Part shown: positions 33,353 to 43,574 of the stretch, in pieces | Layout of the letters: each line of letters opens with the position of its first letter | Position numbering within the stretch: position 1 is the stretch's first letter | DNA from: Tipula vernalis | Lineage: Eukaryota; Arthropoda; Insecta; Diptera; Tipulidae | Reading direction: 5' to 3' | DNA length: 64,000 nucleotides | Assembly (NCBI GenBank): GCA_958295665.1 | Contig: OY282560.1 | Location: forward strand, 186,419,561 to 186,483,560 | The notes under the pieces: generated by a model | Database searches by the model: none | What the model was told of the DNA's origin: nothing | Seen by the model: the letters and a program-made list of their open reading frames with translations, nothing else | Translations under genes and position numbers: made by a program

Positions 33353-33640
33353 TTTTTCATAGAATGGTTACTGAAAACTTGCAAGGATTTAGGCGAATTT
33401 TCGAGAGAAGATATGATGTTATAAATTTCTCTCATGTGCGCCTTTCGAATATGAGTAGCATTATCAAGCCGGTCGCATAGCGTTTTCCATGCCACTTCAT
33501 AGTTCTCAGCCATAACTGAAAGACTTTCAATTAAACTAAATGCCTTCCCCTTTGCTTTAGGAATCAACGGATACTCAAAACACTTATTTTCGCCGTTTTT
33601 ATTATGACAAGTACTACTCTCTATTGATTTGAATAATTTG
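33353..33640 (-). pseudogene. BEL/Pao-type gag fragment
   Basis: Minus-strand frame at 33340-33567. KAKGKAFSLIESLSVMAENY, EVAWKTLCDRLDNATHIRKA and HMREIYNIISSLENSPKSLQ match the conserved centre of BEL/Pao Gag (DUF1759-type: GxAxxLIxxLxxTxxNYxxAWxxLxxRYxxxxxxxxxH). Only this part is present. It abuts the (TAACC)n tail of the element on its low-coordinate side, which suggests that element inserted into it. Confidence 0.75.
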
Positions 33641-33859
33641 CTTTAGGGTCAAGACTATTTGAAGAAGCACACGAATTATCTGGAAGTAGATCAATATTAC
33701 TTTTCGAATTCATTGTTATTGGTTTTCATCAAATCCGGATTGAAAATTGTTCATTATTTGTTCATTGATATGTTATGTTTGTGCTCGTGTAATCGCATGA
33801 CAATTATATGTATGTATTTGCTGAATTATTATTTATATGGATTCTGCCTAAGGCATCAG

Positions 33860-35120
33860 CATAGTTTATGAATGATGGTATAATCGAATTCGTTCAATTT
33901 AATTTTCCATTTCATTAATCTCGAAGAGTGGTTTTTTAGATTGTATGGCCAAATAAGTGATTTGTGGTCAGAAACTTTTTGAAATTTATGTCCTTATAAA
34001 TATGCGCGGAAGAAGTTGACTGACCAAACGATTTTGTTCGGCTTTGTTAAGTGTCCTGCTGGCGTATGCAATAGGTAAATCAAACCCATTTATACCAATT
34101 GTGATAACAGTGATCCAATTGCGAAGTCACTGGCATCACAAATTACTAAAAATTGTTTTGAAAAATTTAACGTTTGAAGTACTGTAGGTTTTATGATTGC
34201 TTGTTTGATTATATTCAAACTTTTGAAAAAAGTCTCAAAAACTGACACTTGCGCTTGCATTTAATTTTAAATTAGATTTTCGGAAACTTTGGAAACTTCG
34301 ACAAGTCTTTTATTGTTTTCCAGAAGAGTTGTTCCGAAAATGACAGTATCGTCGAGGTAAACAATACAATATTATTGAGACCATTGAGCGCATTGTTAAA
34401 CATTCGTTGAAAAGTTGATGGTGCTTTTATACCAAAAGGCATTCTGACAAAATTGAAATACCCATCTCATTAGGGCTAAATGCCGTCTTAATTCTTGAAG
34501 ATTTACTTGGTGGAATCCACTGTATAAATCAAGCGACGAGAAATATTGAGCGCTACCAAGTTTATCGAGTATATATCTGAAATATTTGGTAATGGGAAAA
34601 TGTCGTCTCATTTCATATTATGTACAATTAATTTAAGCTTATTGACATAAGAACATACATCTTGGCCCTTTAACCATCTTGTCTTAGCTAACTTCATTTA
34701 AAGATGACCGTTAGAACAACATTCCGAAAATAGCGATGTTAAAATTTTCGCCAAGTCAGTCCTTACAATTTTCTTACATTTTAACAGTTCTATAAGATCA
34801 GGCAAAACCAACAAAAATGTTTATACAAGCCAAACAGTACAAACACTTAAGATATAAAAAAAGTACGTTAAGGCTTAGTATTAGTGATGCATATAAATAA
34901 ATCAGAAAGTATATATACACAAAACAAATAAGTATAGGTGATATATTCATAATAAATATAGTGTACATTTTTTTGATAGGATCTGTGTAAGGTCTATCTG
35001 TTTCACGTAGCATTTTATATACAAGTATATAATCGACACTGGATATAAATTTGTGTAGGTCGCTTGGATTACCGTTAAAATTAGGTTTTAACACATATTT
35101 CACTTCTAAAACAGACATTT
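33860..35120 (-). pseudogene. Old gypsy-type retroelement relic (gag, RT, RNase H)
   Basis: Minus strand, 5' to 3' with falling coordinate. LKPNFNGNPSDLHKFISSVD (about 35090-35035) resembles the start of a gypsy Gag. PITKYFRYILDKLGSAQYFS and SLDLYSGFHQVNL (34600-34480) are RT motifs. A decayed YLDD region (YIVYLDDTVIF, about 34370) follows. FLVICDASDFAIGSLLSQ and GFDLPIAYASRTLNKAEQN (about 34140-34030) are RNase H. No integrase is legible. Frames change often. It is unrelated in detail to the young gypsy family nearby and much older. Confidence 0.75.
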
Positions 35121-35624
35121 TAATATTTTGATTTGGATCAGAGCAAGTAGAAAACTTTCTGTTTGGAAATTGGTTTAAATGTTGTGAGGACGAACCTACT
35201 GTTAAATTGGTATTTTCAGATAAAATTTTAGGAGTTTATATTGCGTAAATTTAAAAAAATCTGTAGATTGGTCGCTTTCCTTACTACACGCATTGGATGA
35301 ACTCATTAATAATTAAATATAAATTTATTTTAATTATTAATAAGAAAAATAAAAATAAAATTCTGTATAAATTAATCCGAATAGATATTTTGAATAGATC
35401 GTCAACCTTTCGAATATCATTCAAGGTTACGTAAAATTGTATGTGCAAATTTAAAGGGTTCTCTTGTCTATTTCTCAATGAGTCTGCAACTATATACGCT
35501 GCATCAATGTATACAGATAGATTTACAACAATTTTCATAAAAACAAATCTTTTTGCTTTCTATTGTACGAGATTCAGTCATTAAATTTCAATAAAGTTTA
35601 GCAAATTAATTCAAAAAATATAAA
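35121..35624. other. No gene assigned
   Basis: A minus-strand frame at 35284-35538 could be more of the old gypsy Gag, but no motif supports this. Confidence 0.3.
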
Positions 35625-36030
35625 GGGTTGGAACCTCATGAGGTGACCAGAGTGTTGGTCCTCAAAATTAATTCAACACCCAAATTAATCCCTAACCGAA
35701 CATATTAAGTCAATCTTCAGGTCAACCTCCAACTCAATTTAAAACTGAACCTCCAACTCAATCGCAAAACAATTCTAAATGGAATCGCTAAATTAACCGC
35801 CAAACCAACCCTCAACCAAATCACCAAATCAATCCCAAATTAACTTTTAAATCAACCATTAACCTTACCCCAAATCAACGATTAAATAATTTCCCAATCG
35901 AACAACTCACTTAAACCCAATGCAAGCTAACTAAACCCTAACTAGCTCGAACTAAATCTCAACTCTTTGCTCAACTCCACCCTTATTGGCCAACTCAATT
36001 CCAAAATCAACTCAATATTTGGATTCATTT
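35625..36030. repeat. About 400-bp dispersed repeat rich in CAACTCAA/CAAATCAA units
   Basis: A run of degenerate short units (CAACCTCCAACTCAATT, AAATCAACC). The whole stretch aligns in order with the reverse complement of 60895-61275, including GGAACCTCATGAGGTGACCA at one end and CAATGCAAGCTAACTAAACC in the middle. A related piece is at 58805-59075. No coding sequence; family unknown. Confidence 0.8.
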
Positions 36031-36219
36031 TCTTATGGCCCATATATTATTTTGAATAAATTCCACCAATATTGCCCATGAATGGTCTTATTTTCCCAGG
36101 GAATCACTTTTATTTGAAAGATTTTGTAAAGAAATTACATTTTTAGTACTAAATATTTCAGTATGAATCGTAATTTTTCCAATTGGAATTTATTTTAGCA
36201 GTGTGAAATTAATCCATAT

Positions 36220-36714
36220 TGTTACGTTTTTGCCTTGTTACTCAAGGTTCGTATCACTGGATTGTGAATAATACAAAATCAATTTAATTTATCCCAACGA
36301 ATTTATTTATTTCACAAAATTTATTACAACACAGTTTATCAATAAAAATGCACAAAAATCACTTTATATAAATTATTCTCAAATTTTATTGATCACTTTT
36401 ACTTTTTATTTCGCACAAAAACACTTTTTAAATCACTTTTTAATTTCTTTTAATCTTTACACTATCGCTTACCAAATATTACTAATAATCTTACAAGTTT
36501 ACTCTATCGCGTTCCAAATACGAATAATCCAATTCGATCTTGTTCGCCTTTTTATATACACAAACCAAGCTTCTCGAAAGTTCACGACTTTTCCAGTTGG
36601 AATAGCGTAGAAACATTACGTAACAATTTTGATCATGGAAAATTCCATTTAGTACAGTAAACATTGAGCTATTAGTTTTACTTATTCTATTACACACTAG
36701 GTGTCACCGTCACA
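36220..36714 (-). mobile_element. Solo LTR of the young gypsy family
   Basis: TGTTACGTTTTTGCCTTG at the start and GTGTCACCGTCACA at the end, 495 bp, flanked by ATAT (36216-36219 and 36715-36718). It differs from the neighbouring element's LTRs at scattered positions, so it is an independent, older insertion reduced by LTR-LTR recombination. Orientation is given by the family's minus-strand genes. Confidence 0.93.
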
Positions 36715-36720
36715 ATATAT

Positions 36721-37216
36721 TGTTACGTTTTTGCCTTGTCAATCAAGGTTCGTATCACTGGATTGTGAATAATACAAAATCAATTTAATTTATCTCCAAC
36801 GAATTTATTTATTTCACAAAATTTATTACAACACAGTTTATCAATCAAAATTCACAAAATCACTTTATATAAATTATTGTCAAATTTTACTAATCACTTT
36901 TACTTTTTATTTCGCACAAAAACACTTTTTAAATCACTTTTTAATTCCTTTTTAATCTTTATACTATCGCTTTCCAAATATTACTTATAATCTTACAAGT
37001 TTACACTATCGCGTTCCAAATACTAATAATCCAATTCGATCTTGTTCGCCTTTTTATATACACAAACCAAGCTTCTCGAAAGTTCACGACTTTTCCAGTT
37101 GGAATAGCGTAGAAACATTACATAACAATTTTTATCATGGAAAATTCCATTTAGTACAGTAAACATTGAGCTATTAGTTTTACTTATTCTATTACACACT
37201 AGGTGTCACCGTCACA
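36721..37216 (-). repeat. 3' LTR of the complete gypsy element
   Basis: Same sequence as 42379-42874. In element orientation it runs TGTGACGGTGACACC to CGTAACA. AATAAA-type poly(A) signals on the minus strand lie at about 36804-36815 (AAATAAATAAATTCG). Confidence 0.95.
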
Positions 37217-37229
37217 CTACCCCTCACCT
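37217..37229 (-). other. Polypurine tract
   Basis: On the minus strand AGGTGAGGGGTAG lies directly against the 3' LTR, the expected primer site for plus-strand DNA synthesis. The last pol codon overlaps its outer edge. Confidence 0.85.
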
Positions 37230-40200
37230 AAGCCTGTTCGTCCCGAACAGGACCCAAATCACCTCCTCTGTATAGGGCCAGCCTCTCCAAATGCACCACC
37301 TTTGGTTTACCTCGATGTCCCTTCCGTATCCGATAAACCACGTCGTTCATCCTTGTGATGACAGTATAAGGTCCTTCCCATGCTGGTTGCAGCTTCGGTG
37401 ATAATCCCTTTTTCCGTTGCGGGTTGTGAAGCCATACTAATTGCCCTTCCTGGAAGCCCTGGTTATTTGCTCGTATGTCATATCGAGCCTTCATCCGGTC
37501 ACTTGACATCCGTATTTTCTCCCGTACAAATTGATGAATCTCATTAAGTTCCTCTTTCATTCGGTCTACGTAATCTTGTCCACATAAAGCCGATGATGGT
37601 ACAGCCCCAAACTTTAGATCTCCAGGTAACCGTAGATTATCTCCAAATAACGTTTTAGCTGGTGTCATTCCGGTTGTGTCATGTATAGCTGATCGATAGG
37701 CCATCAGAAACATCGGTATATGTCGATCCCAGTTGCGTTGGTTTTTCTCAACGACCTTTGCTAGATATTCCTCCAATGTACCATTGAATCTTTCCACCAT
37801 ACCGTCAGACTGTGGATGCAAAGGCGTTGTTCTCGTTTTATTTATACCGAGCATCTGGCATATTTCTTGAAATACCACCGATTCAAAATTCCGTCCTTGA
37901 TCGGTATGAATCTCCATCGGCACTCCAAATCTGCTAATCCAATTGTTTACCACGGCATCAGCTATTGTTGTCGTTTCCTGATTGGAAATGGGGTACACCT
38001 CCGGCCATTTGCTGAAATAATCCATGATTACTAGCACATATTTGTTGCCGCTCTCAGTGGTGGGAAATGGGCCCGCTACATCCATTGCAATTCTTTCGAA
38101 TGGTGCTCCAACGTTATATTGCTTTATGGTTCCACGACTTTTGCGTGCGGGTCCCTTCACCGCCGCACATTGGTCACATTTTTGGCACCATTCTATCACA
38201 GACTGCCTACATCCTGCCCAGTAGAATCGTTGACGTATCTTTGCTAGAGTTTTATTAATTCCTAGGTGGCCCCCACTTGCTCCTCCATGATACTCATTCA
38301 GAATTTCTACAATCCGGCACTTTGGTATCACCAGCAACAATTGCTTCACTTTGCCATCCGTGCTTTCCCACAATCGTTTTAAACAGCCATTCTCAAGACG
38401 GAGGCTATCCCATTGAGCCCAATAAGCCTTGACAATGGGAGTTTTGTCCGCGATCTCGCTCCAAGTTGGCCGGTGTTCCTTTTCCTTCCATTCCATTATA
38501 ACTGATAAATCCGTATCATCCAATTGCTCTTTCCTGATCATTTCGTCGGTCCACTCCTCATCAGGCAGCACTTGCGTAAGCCTAACGTCGATGGTGCCTT
38601 CCTTTGCTTCAACATGGCCACAATGTTTACATTCTACTGGACACGGCCGTCTTGATAATGCGTCGGCATTTCTGTGTGCACTTCCCTTCCGATGTTCAAT
38701 TTGGAAATCGTAGCTTTGAAGACGTTCGATCCAGCGTGCTACTTGTCCCTCTGGATTCTTAAATTGTAACAGCCACCGTAAAGCGCCGTGATCTGTCCGT
38801 AAATGGAATTTTTGGCCATAAAGATACTTATGGAAATGCTTGACACACTCCACTATAGCCAACAATTCTTTCCGTGTCACGCAGTAATTACGCTCCGGTT
38901 TTGATAATGTTTTGGAGAAGTACGCAATAACTCTTTCTTGACCATTAATTTTCTGTGATAACACACCTCCTATACCGTCATTACTTGCATCGGTGTCCAA
39001 AATAAATTTCACGTTGGGTATAGGGTACGCGAGGATTGGCGCGGCACACAACCGTCTCCTTAGTTCCACGAATGCTTCTTCCTGGTCATTCTTCCATTCG
39101 AATGCTTTGTTCTTCCTGGTCAACTCGTGTAAACTCTTGGCGATGTTGGCGAATCCTGGCACGAAGCGTCTATAATAGGTGCACAATCCGAGAAAGCTTC
39201 GTAATTCGTGTAAATTTTTAGGTCTTGGCCAGTTCTTAACCGCGGCGATCTTTTCTTCGTCGGTGTGAATTCCATTAATCGTTACGAGATGACCCAAATA
39301 TTTGACTTCAGTTCTGAACAGCTTACACTTCTTTGGACTTAACTTCAATCCGGCAGCCTGTATCCGATCCAAAACTTCCGCCAAGTTCTTTAGATGCTCG
39401 TCAAAATCCTTCCCCATAACGATGATGTCGTCCAGATATATTAGGCAAGTCTTCCAATGTAATCCCTTTAACACGCGCTCCATTAATCGTTCAAAAGTCG
39501 CAGGGGCATTACATAATCCGAATGGCATAACATTAAATTGCCAAAGTCCGTTACCCACACTGAACGCTGTTTTCTCGCGATCTTCCTCATGGACTTCCAC
39601 CTGCCAATAGCCGCTTTGTAGATCTAATGTCGAAAATATTTGAGCACCCGATAATGTGTCTAACGTGTCATCGATCCTTGGCAGTGGGTAGCTATCTTTT
39701 TTCGTCACAGCATTGAGTTTTCGGTAATCAACGCAAAATCTCATGCTACCGTCCTTCTTCTCGACCAATACTACCGGTGAGCTCCATGGGCTATTAGATG
39801 GTTCAATTACTCCTGCTGCCTGCATATCTGTTACCATTCGATTGACTTCTTGTTGTTTTGCCAAAGGTAGTCTCCTGGGTGGTTGACGAATTGGCATCTC
39901 TTCTCCCGTATCAATGCGGTGCTTTACCATTGAGGTCCTTCCGTTATTATCCGATGTACTGCAGAATATGGACGTGTACCGTTTGAGTAGTTGATGTGCA
40001 GAATTTTTCTGTGCCTCGGTAAGATCTTCGGTCCATTTCTGCATAAGTTGTTCTACCATTTCTTTCTGCCCTTGCATGTCGGCTTTTTCAACCGGACTTC
40101 TCTGTTCACACTTTACTATAGTTGAAACCTCGTTACATTTTCCGATGACTGTCCCTTTCTTGATGGTTTTCGTCTTATCCGAGAGATTTAGAGTCCTAAT

Positions 40201-40851
40201 TGGTACTCTATAGTCGTTGTTTGGTTTAACTAGGGCTTTCCCGATTATAATTTCCTTGGCTCCGTTCTCCTCTTCGTTAGCTTCCACAACCCACAACCTG
40301 GGTGACCCAGAACCTCCCTCCAACTTTCCCCATAGGATCGTCTCCAAATTCGGTGGCAGCTTCTCCCGATGATCAATAATAATTCGCCTGATAGTTGCTC
40401 CGGCACTGCTAGATTGAAGTGGCAACTCAATGTTATCGTAACTTAAAACTCCTCGTCCAACATCCACTACGAAGCCATTTGCCCTCATGAAGTCCATCCC
40501 CATTATGACTTCATCCACAATATCTGCAATCAGCACTTCGTGTTGGAAAAGAGTTCTCCCGATTTTTATTTTCACGATCTTTTTGCCTTTTATTATTGAA
40601 CTATCTCCAGTTGCTGTTTGTAACTTCAATCCATTAGCTGGTTGTACATCTCCATCGATCAGATCTTTACGGACAATCGTGCGATTTGCTCCCGTATCCA
40701 GAGTGATGATGCAATCCTTGCCATCAATGTCGCCTTTGATTGTTAAGCTGTCACCGCCCCTTGCTACTTTCGAAACGCGGATGGAGGTTATGGGGCAATC
40801 GGTTGTGGGAGTCAGCTTCTGCCCCTTTAAGCTGACTCGTTGTAGTTTAAC
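37228..40851 (-). CDS. pol: Gypsy Pol: protease, reverse transcriptase, RNase H, integrase
   Basis: Entered by -1 frameshift from gag at 40851-40845; no ATG is needed. Protease: DTGANRTIVRKDL with DTG at 40698-40690. RT: SPWSSPVVLVEKKDGSMRFC, VMPFGLCNAPATFERLM and YLDD (39438-39427). RNase H: ILDTDASNDGIGGVLSQ, CVTRKELLAIVE, RTDHGALRWL. Integrase: HHCC zinc finger (HLGINKTLAKIRQRFYW ... CQKCDQC), then the DDE triad in MDVAGPF, HTDQGRNFES and DGMVERFNGTLEEY. A C-terminal GPY-type module (WEGPYTVITRMNDVVYRIRK) follows. About 1207 codons, no internal stop. The proteins copy element RNA into DNA and insert it. The frame ends at the polypurine tract, leaving no room for env. Functionally it needs Gag from the overlapping frame. 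Confidence 0.96.
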   Translation of the reverse strand, partial: VKLQRVSLKGQKLTPTTDCPITSIRVSKVARGGDSLTIKGDIDGKDCIITLDTGANRTIVRKDLIDGDVQPANGLKLQTATGDSSIIKGKKIVKIKIGRTLFQHEVLIADIVDEVIMGMDFMRANGFVVDVGRGVLSYDNIELPLQSSSAGATIRRIIIDHREKLPPNLETILWGKLEGGSGSPRLWVVEANEEENGAKEIIIGKALVKPNNDYRVPIRTLNLSDKTKTIKKGTVIGKCNEVSTIVKCEQRSPVEKADMQGQKEMVEQLMQKWTEDLTEAQKNSAHQLLKRYTSIFCSTSDNNGRTSMVKHRIDTGEEMPIRQPPRRLPLAKQQEVNRMVTDMQAAGVIEPSNSPWSSPVVLVEKKDGSMRFCVDYRKLNAVTKKDSYPLPRIDDTLDTLSGAQIFSTLDLQSGYWQVEVHEEDREKTAFSVGNGLWQFNVMPFGLCNAPATFERLMERVLKGLHWKTCLIYLDDIIVMGKDFDEHLKNLAEVLDRIQAAGLKLSPKKCKLFRTEVKYLGHLVTINGIHTDEEKIAAVKNWPRPKNLHELRSFLGLCTYYRRFVPGFANIAKSLHELTRKNKAFEWKNDQEEAFVELRRRLCAAPILAYPIPNVKFILDTDASNDGIGGVLSQKINGQERVIAYFSKTLSKPERNYCVTRKELLAIVECVKHFHKYLYGQKFHLRTDHGALRWLLQFKNPEGQVARWIERLQSYDFQIEHRKGSAHRNADALSRRPCPVECKHCGHVEAKEGTIDVRLTQVLPDEEWTDEMIRKEQLDDTDLSVIMEWKEKEHRPTWSEIADKTPIVKAYWAQWDSLRLENGCLKRLWESTDGKVKQLLLVIPKCRIVEILNEYHGGASGGHLGINKTLAKIRQRFYWAGCRQSVIEWCQKCDQCAAVKGPARKSRGTIKQYNVGAPFERIAMDVAGPFPTTESGNKYVLVIMDYFSKWPEVYPISNQETTTIADAVVNNWISRFGVPMEIHTDQGRNFESVVFQEICQMLGINKTRTTPLHPQSDGMVERFNGTLEEYLAKVVEKNQRNWDRHIPMFLMAYRSAIHDTTGMTPAKTLFGDNLRLPGDLKFGAVPSSALCGQDYVDRMKEELNEIHQFVREKIRMSSDRMKARYDIRANNQGFQEGQLVWLHNPQRKKGLSPKLQPAWEGPYTVITRMNDVVYRIRKGHRGKPKVVHLERLALYRGGDLGPVRDEQA

Positions 40852-42335
40852 GGCTCCGCCGTCATTTGGCCTTCTTGCCTAGCCAACGCCTGCTCCCCGC
40901 TTGGTCGTCGCTGCATAGGAGATGGTGATCTTCCCCTTTTTCTTCTTAATTCCCAGCAGTCGCGAGAGATGTGACCGACCTTATCACATGCCCAACATTT
41001 GATTTTGCCGCTTCCATCTCGGTATCTTGGTGTTGACCGCTCGTTGTTTATGCTTGTATCGATTTCTACTCGGCGTATTTTCATTGACGGTTTGGTGATG
41101 GCTTGTGCAGTTTCATTTGTTAACGCACAAGCGATGGTTTCCGCAAAGGTTGCTTTAGGTGACAACATCACCGCCCTGCGTGTCTCTGGATCTCGAATGC
41201 CGTCAATGAATGCGTCAATTTTTAGCCTTTCCATATAATCGGCCGATGTACTGGTATGTGCTAGATGTACTAATCGCTCGATTGCCGATGAAAATTCCTG
41301 TAGCGATTCTCCTCCCTTTTGATAGCGGCTTTTCAATTCCATACGAAAGATTTCCCGCTTGTGGTCACTGCCGTACTTCCGATCCAGCGCCTTCATAATT
41401 TCGAGATAACTGTTGCGATCTTTTTCCGGGATTGTTTGTAAGGCCTCCGCTGCTTCACCTTTAAGGGCTACTATTAACGCTGCGACAAGATGTTCATCAT
41501 TCCAACGGTTTTGATTGGCTGCCGTTTCAAATTGAAATTTGAAAATGCCGAAAGATGTTGTACCGTCGAAGTTTGGTGGTTTTAACTTAACTGATTGAAC
41601 GGTTTGTACCACTTGCGTCGTTGTTTCACTTGCTCTGACATCAATCAGCTCTTTCTCTAGACGTTGAAACTTTTCTTCAACCTGTTGAATCTCCGTCTTA
41701 AATTCAGTTCTAACATGTTGAATTTCTGATTGTAAATCCGTCTGCAATTTCTCTATTTCACCATGAACATTTTTAGATAGTTCTAAAATTTTCTCGTCCA
41801 TTTTCTTTTGACCTTCGGCAATTTCCCCCATCTGACGCTCTATAATTTGGTTTGACTCCTTAATTTCGCCCAACTGTTGTTTCATTTCGTGTTTTATTTC
41901 CTGGTTAGACTGATTTTGTTGTTCCAACTGTCGCACATTTTGTTGTTCCATTTCATTCTTAATTTCTTGGTTTGACTGCACTGCTTGTTGCGCCATTTGA
42001 TTTTTAATTTCTCCTAGCTGTCGTTCGTTTTGTTGTTTCATTAGACTCATCTGTCCCGTCATCTGGTTCATAGCAGCTATTAACTGCGACAAATCGAAAC
42101 TTCCAGAATGTTCTTGTGTCTTTTCGATCAACGGTTGTTTATTTTCTGCTTTCTGCTCTACGGTTGCCGCATCCGTTACTTTCTCTCCAAAATCATGATG
42201 TTCCGCGTCTAACCCTTCTTTCTCCATGGCGTCACGAAGTCGTGCTTGTAAAGCTGCTTTACTACCATCAGTAGCCAAACCTCGTTTCTCAAGTTCCCTC
42301 TTTAATTCTGGAACTTTTAATTCGTTGAGAATCAT
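40827..42335 (-). CDS. gag: Gypsy Gag with N-terminal SAP-like domain
   Basis: Start set at the ATG at 42335 (MILNELKVPELKRELEKRGL); a GTG lies in frame seven codons upstream but ATG is the normal choice. 502 residues. Residues 1-40 fit a SAP motif (VPELKRELEKRGL, then GSKAALQARLRDAM), a DNA-binding helix pair. About 70-235 is Gln-rich coiled coil (repeats of QSNQEIKxEMxQQ). About 250-410 is the retrotransposon Gag core (FKFQFETAANQNRWNDEHLV, SRYQKGGESLQEFSSAIERL). One CCHC knuckle follows (CWACDKVGHISRDC), then a basic tail. It forms the particle and packages RNA. The end overlaps pol; the slippery site lies 18 nt before the gag stop. Confidence 0.94.
   Translation of the reverse strand: MILNELKVPELKRELEKRGLATDGSKAALQARLRDAMEKEGLDAEHHDFGEKVTDAATVEQKAENKQPLIEKTQEHSGSFDLSQLIAAMNQMTGQMSLMKQQNERQLGEIKNQMAQQAVQSNQEIKNEMEQQNVRQLEQQNQSNQEIKHEMKQQLGEIKESNQIIERQMGEIAEGQKKMDEKILELSKNVHGEIEKLQTDLQSEIQHVRTEFKTEIQQVEEKFQRLEKELIDVRASETTTQVVQTVQSVKLKPPNFDGTTSFGIFKFQFETAANQNRWNDEHLVAALIVALKGEAAEALQTIPEKDRNSYLEIMKALDRKYGSDHKREIFRMELKSRYQKGGESLQEFSSAIERLVHLAHTSTSADYMERLKIDAFIDGIRDPETRRAVMLSPKATFAETIACALTNETAQAITKPSMKIRRVEIDTSINNERSTPRYRDGSGKIKCWACDKVGHISRDCWELRRKRGRSPSPMQRRPSGEQALARQEGQMTAEPLNYNESA
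40845..40851 (-). promoter_or_regulatory. -1 ribosomal frameshift site GTTAAAC
   Basis: In gag frame the codons are CCG TTA AAC. Slipping back one base gives GTT AAA, which is exactly the pol frame, open from there to the pol stop. G UUA AAC is a known slippery heptamer type (as in equine arteritis virus). No downstream structure was computed. Confidence 0.75.
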
Positions 42336-42358
42336 TTTCTTTATCTTTTTATTCACAA

Positions 42359-42376
42359 TCCCACCGCTGTCACCAA
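42359..42376 (-). other. Primer-binding region
   Basis: On the minus strand, two to three bases after the 5' LTR comes TGGTGACAGCGGTGGGAT. A TGG start at this place is the normal tRNA primer site. Which tRNA is used I cannot say. The same sequence occurs in the deleted element at about 47257-47270. Confidence 0.7.
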
Positions 42377-42378
42377 TT

Positions 42379-42874
42379 TGTTACGTTTTTGCCTTGTCAA
42401 TCAAGGTTCGTATCACTGGATTGTGAATAATACAAAATCAATTTAATTTATCTCCAACGAATTTATTTATTTCACAAAATTTATTACAACACAGTTTATC
42501 AATCAAAATTCACAAAATCACTTTATATAAATTATTGTCAAATTTTACTAATCACTTTTACTTTTTATTTCGCACAAAAACACTTTTTAAATCACTTTTT
42601 AATTCCTTTTTAATCTTTATACTATCGCTTTCCAAATATTACTTATAATCTTACAAGTTTACACTATCGCGTTCCAAATACTAATAATCCAATTCGATCT
42701 TGTTCGCCTTTTTATATACACAAACCAAGCTTCTCGAAAGTTCACGACTTTTCCAGTTGGAATAGCGTAGAAACATTACATAACAATTTTTATCATGGAA
42801 AATTCCATTTAGTACAGTAAACATTGAGCTATTAGTTTTACTTATTCTATTACACACTAGGTGTCACCGTCACA
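42379..42874 (-). repeat. 5' LTR of the complete gypsy element
   Basis: 496 bp, identical by eye to 36721-37216. It carries the promoter. TG at one end, CA at the other, with ATAT outside. Confidence 0.95.
42711..42718 (-). promoter_or_regulatory. TATA box in the 5' LTR
   Basis: TATATAAAAAGGCGAACAAG on the minus strand; transcription would be expected to start some 25-35 bases downstream (about 42680). The box is conserved in every LTR copy of the window. Confidence 0.55.
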
Positions 42875-42878
42875 ATAT

Positions 42879-43377
42879 AAAATCTGTGGATTTGTGGAAA
42901 ACTTCAAATCGATGATTTTCTTAGATAATATCCAAATTTTCAAGTTTTCGAATAATTGAAATTTCAATAGGTAAACCCAATATGAAATTTTAGCGGAAGA
43001 GCATGATTATACTACACACATAGAGCTATCGAAAAATCATAGTGAGTTGTTTGCCGATAGAAGAAAGTTTTAAGATAACGATTTTCTTAGATATGCATAG
43101 TATCCAAATTGTCAAGTTTTCGAATAATCCTTATAAAAGTATACGCACAGGCCTATCTGATTATCATAGTGGTTTGTTTGCCAATAGAAGAAAGTTTTCG
43201 TATACATGGATAAGAATAAAATTTAAATTGTCAAATATTATCGATTAATAGGTAAATTCCATGATCCGTTATTAAATTTAATGGGATTAGCTTTGTGAAA
43301 TCCCAAATAGTTGAATTCTTAAAAAATTGTGTGTATTTGGATTTTGTTAATTCAGCATTAAGTTCAAATATTTGATT
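42879..43377. other. Diverged short direct repeats, no gene
   Basis: TATCCAAATTTTCAAGTTTTCGAATAAT-like sequence occurs near 42928 and 43105, and TTTGCCRATAGAAGAAAGTTTT near 43050 and 43172. Frames here (43042-43248) follow the repeat. Confidence 0.5.
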
Positions 43378-43574
43378 TTAATGAATTTTTCTTTGTGCAT
43401 ATAATAAATTCGCCCGAATGTATGCTTTTTTAAACCATACAAACACAATTTTAAGTCTGCGTACTAAATTCGTGTTGCTTAGGAGCTGAGTTGCCTCAAT
43501 GTTCATATTTTGGCGGAGCCTTTCTTCATGTCTCCGTGCTTTTTCCTGGATTTCATTTAAGATGAGGTTCACTT
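43378..43574 (-). pseudogene. Jockey-like ORF2 C-terminus (second piece)
   Basis: Minus strand. NLILNEIQEKARRHEERLRQ followed by NMNIEATQLLSNTNLVRRLK matches the last 45 or so residues of Jockey-clade ORF2 (xVxDEIxxxxxxYxxRLxxHxNxLAxxLLxxxxxxRRLKR). Its upstream half is at 47931-48345; the two are separated by a nested insertion of 4.35 kb with TAA duplications. Stops follow at the C-terminus, then a 3' UTR. Confidence 0.8.

Larger units (their letters stand above)
36721..42874 (-). mobile_element. Complete Ty3/gypsy retrotransposon
   Basis: A 6154-bp element with 496-bp LTRs (36721-37216 and 42379-42874) that I find identical by eye, ATAT on both sides (36717-36720, 42875-42878), a primer-binding region, gag, a -1 frameshifted pol and a polypurine tract. 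There is no env. All expected catalytic motifs are present and both long frames are open, so this copy inserted recently and may still be competent. Order of domains (PR, RT, RNase H, IN) places it in Ty3/gypsy (Metaviridae); I cannot name the clade. Confidence 0.96.

Noticed and set aside
37228..37260. Env gene after pol (errantivirus-type gypsy)
   Set aside because: Pol ends at the polypurine tract next to the LTR; there is no space for a third gene.
40620..40640. Independent pol start near 40629
   Set aside because: The codon there is TTG, and protease sequence continues upstream in the same frame to the slippery site.
42336..42356. Gag start at an upstream GTG (42356)
   Set aside because: GTG is not a normal eukaryotic start. 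The ATG at 42335 is in frame, and the sister element starts at the same place (47226).
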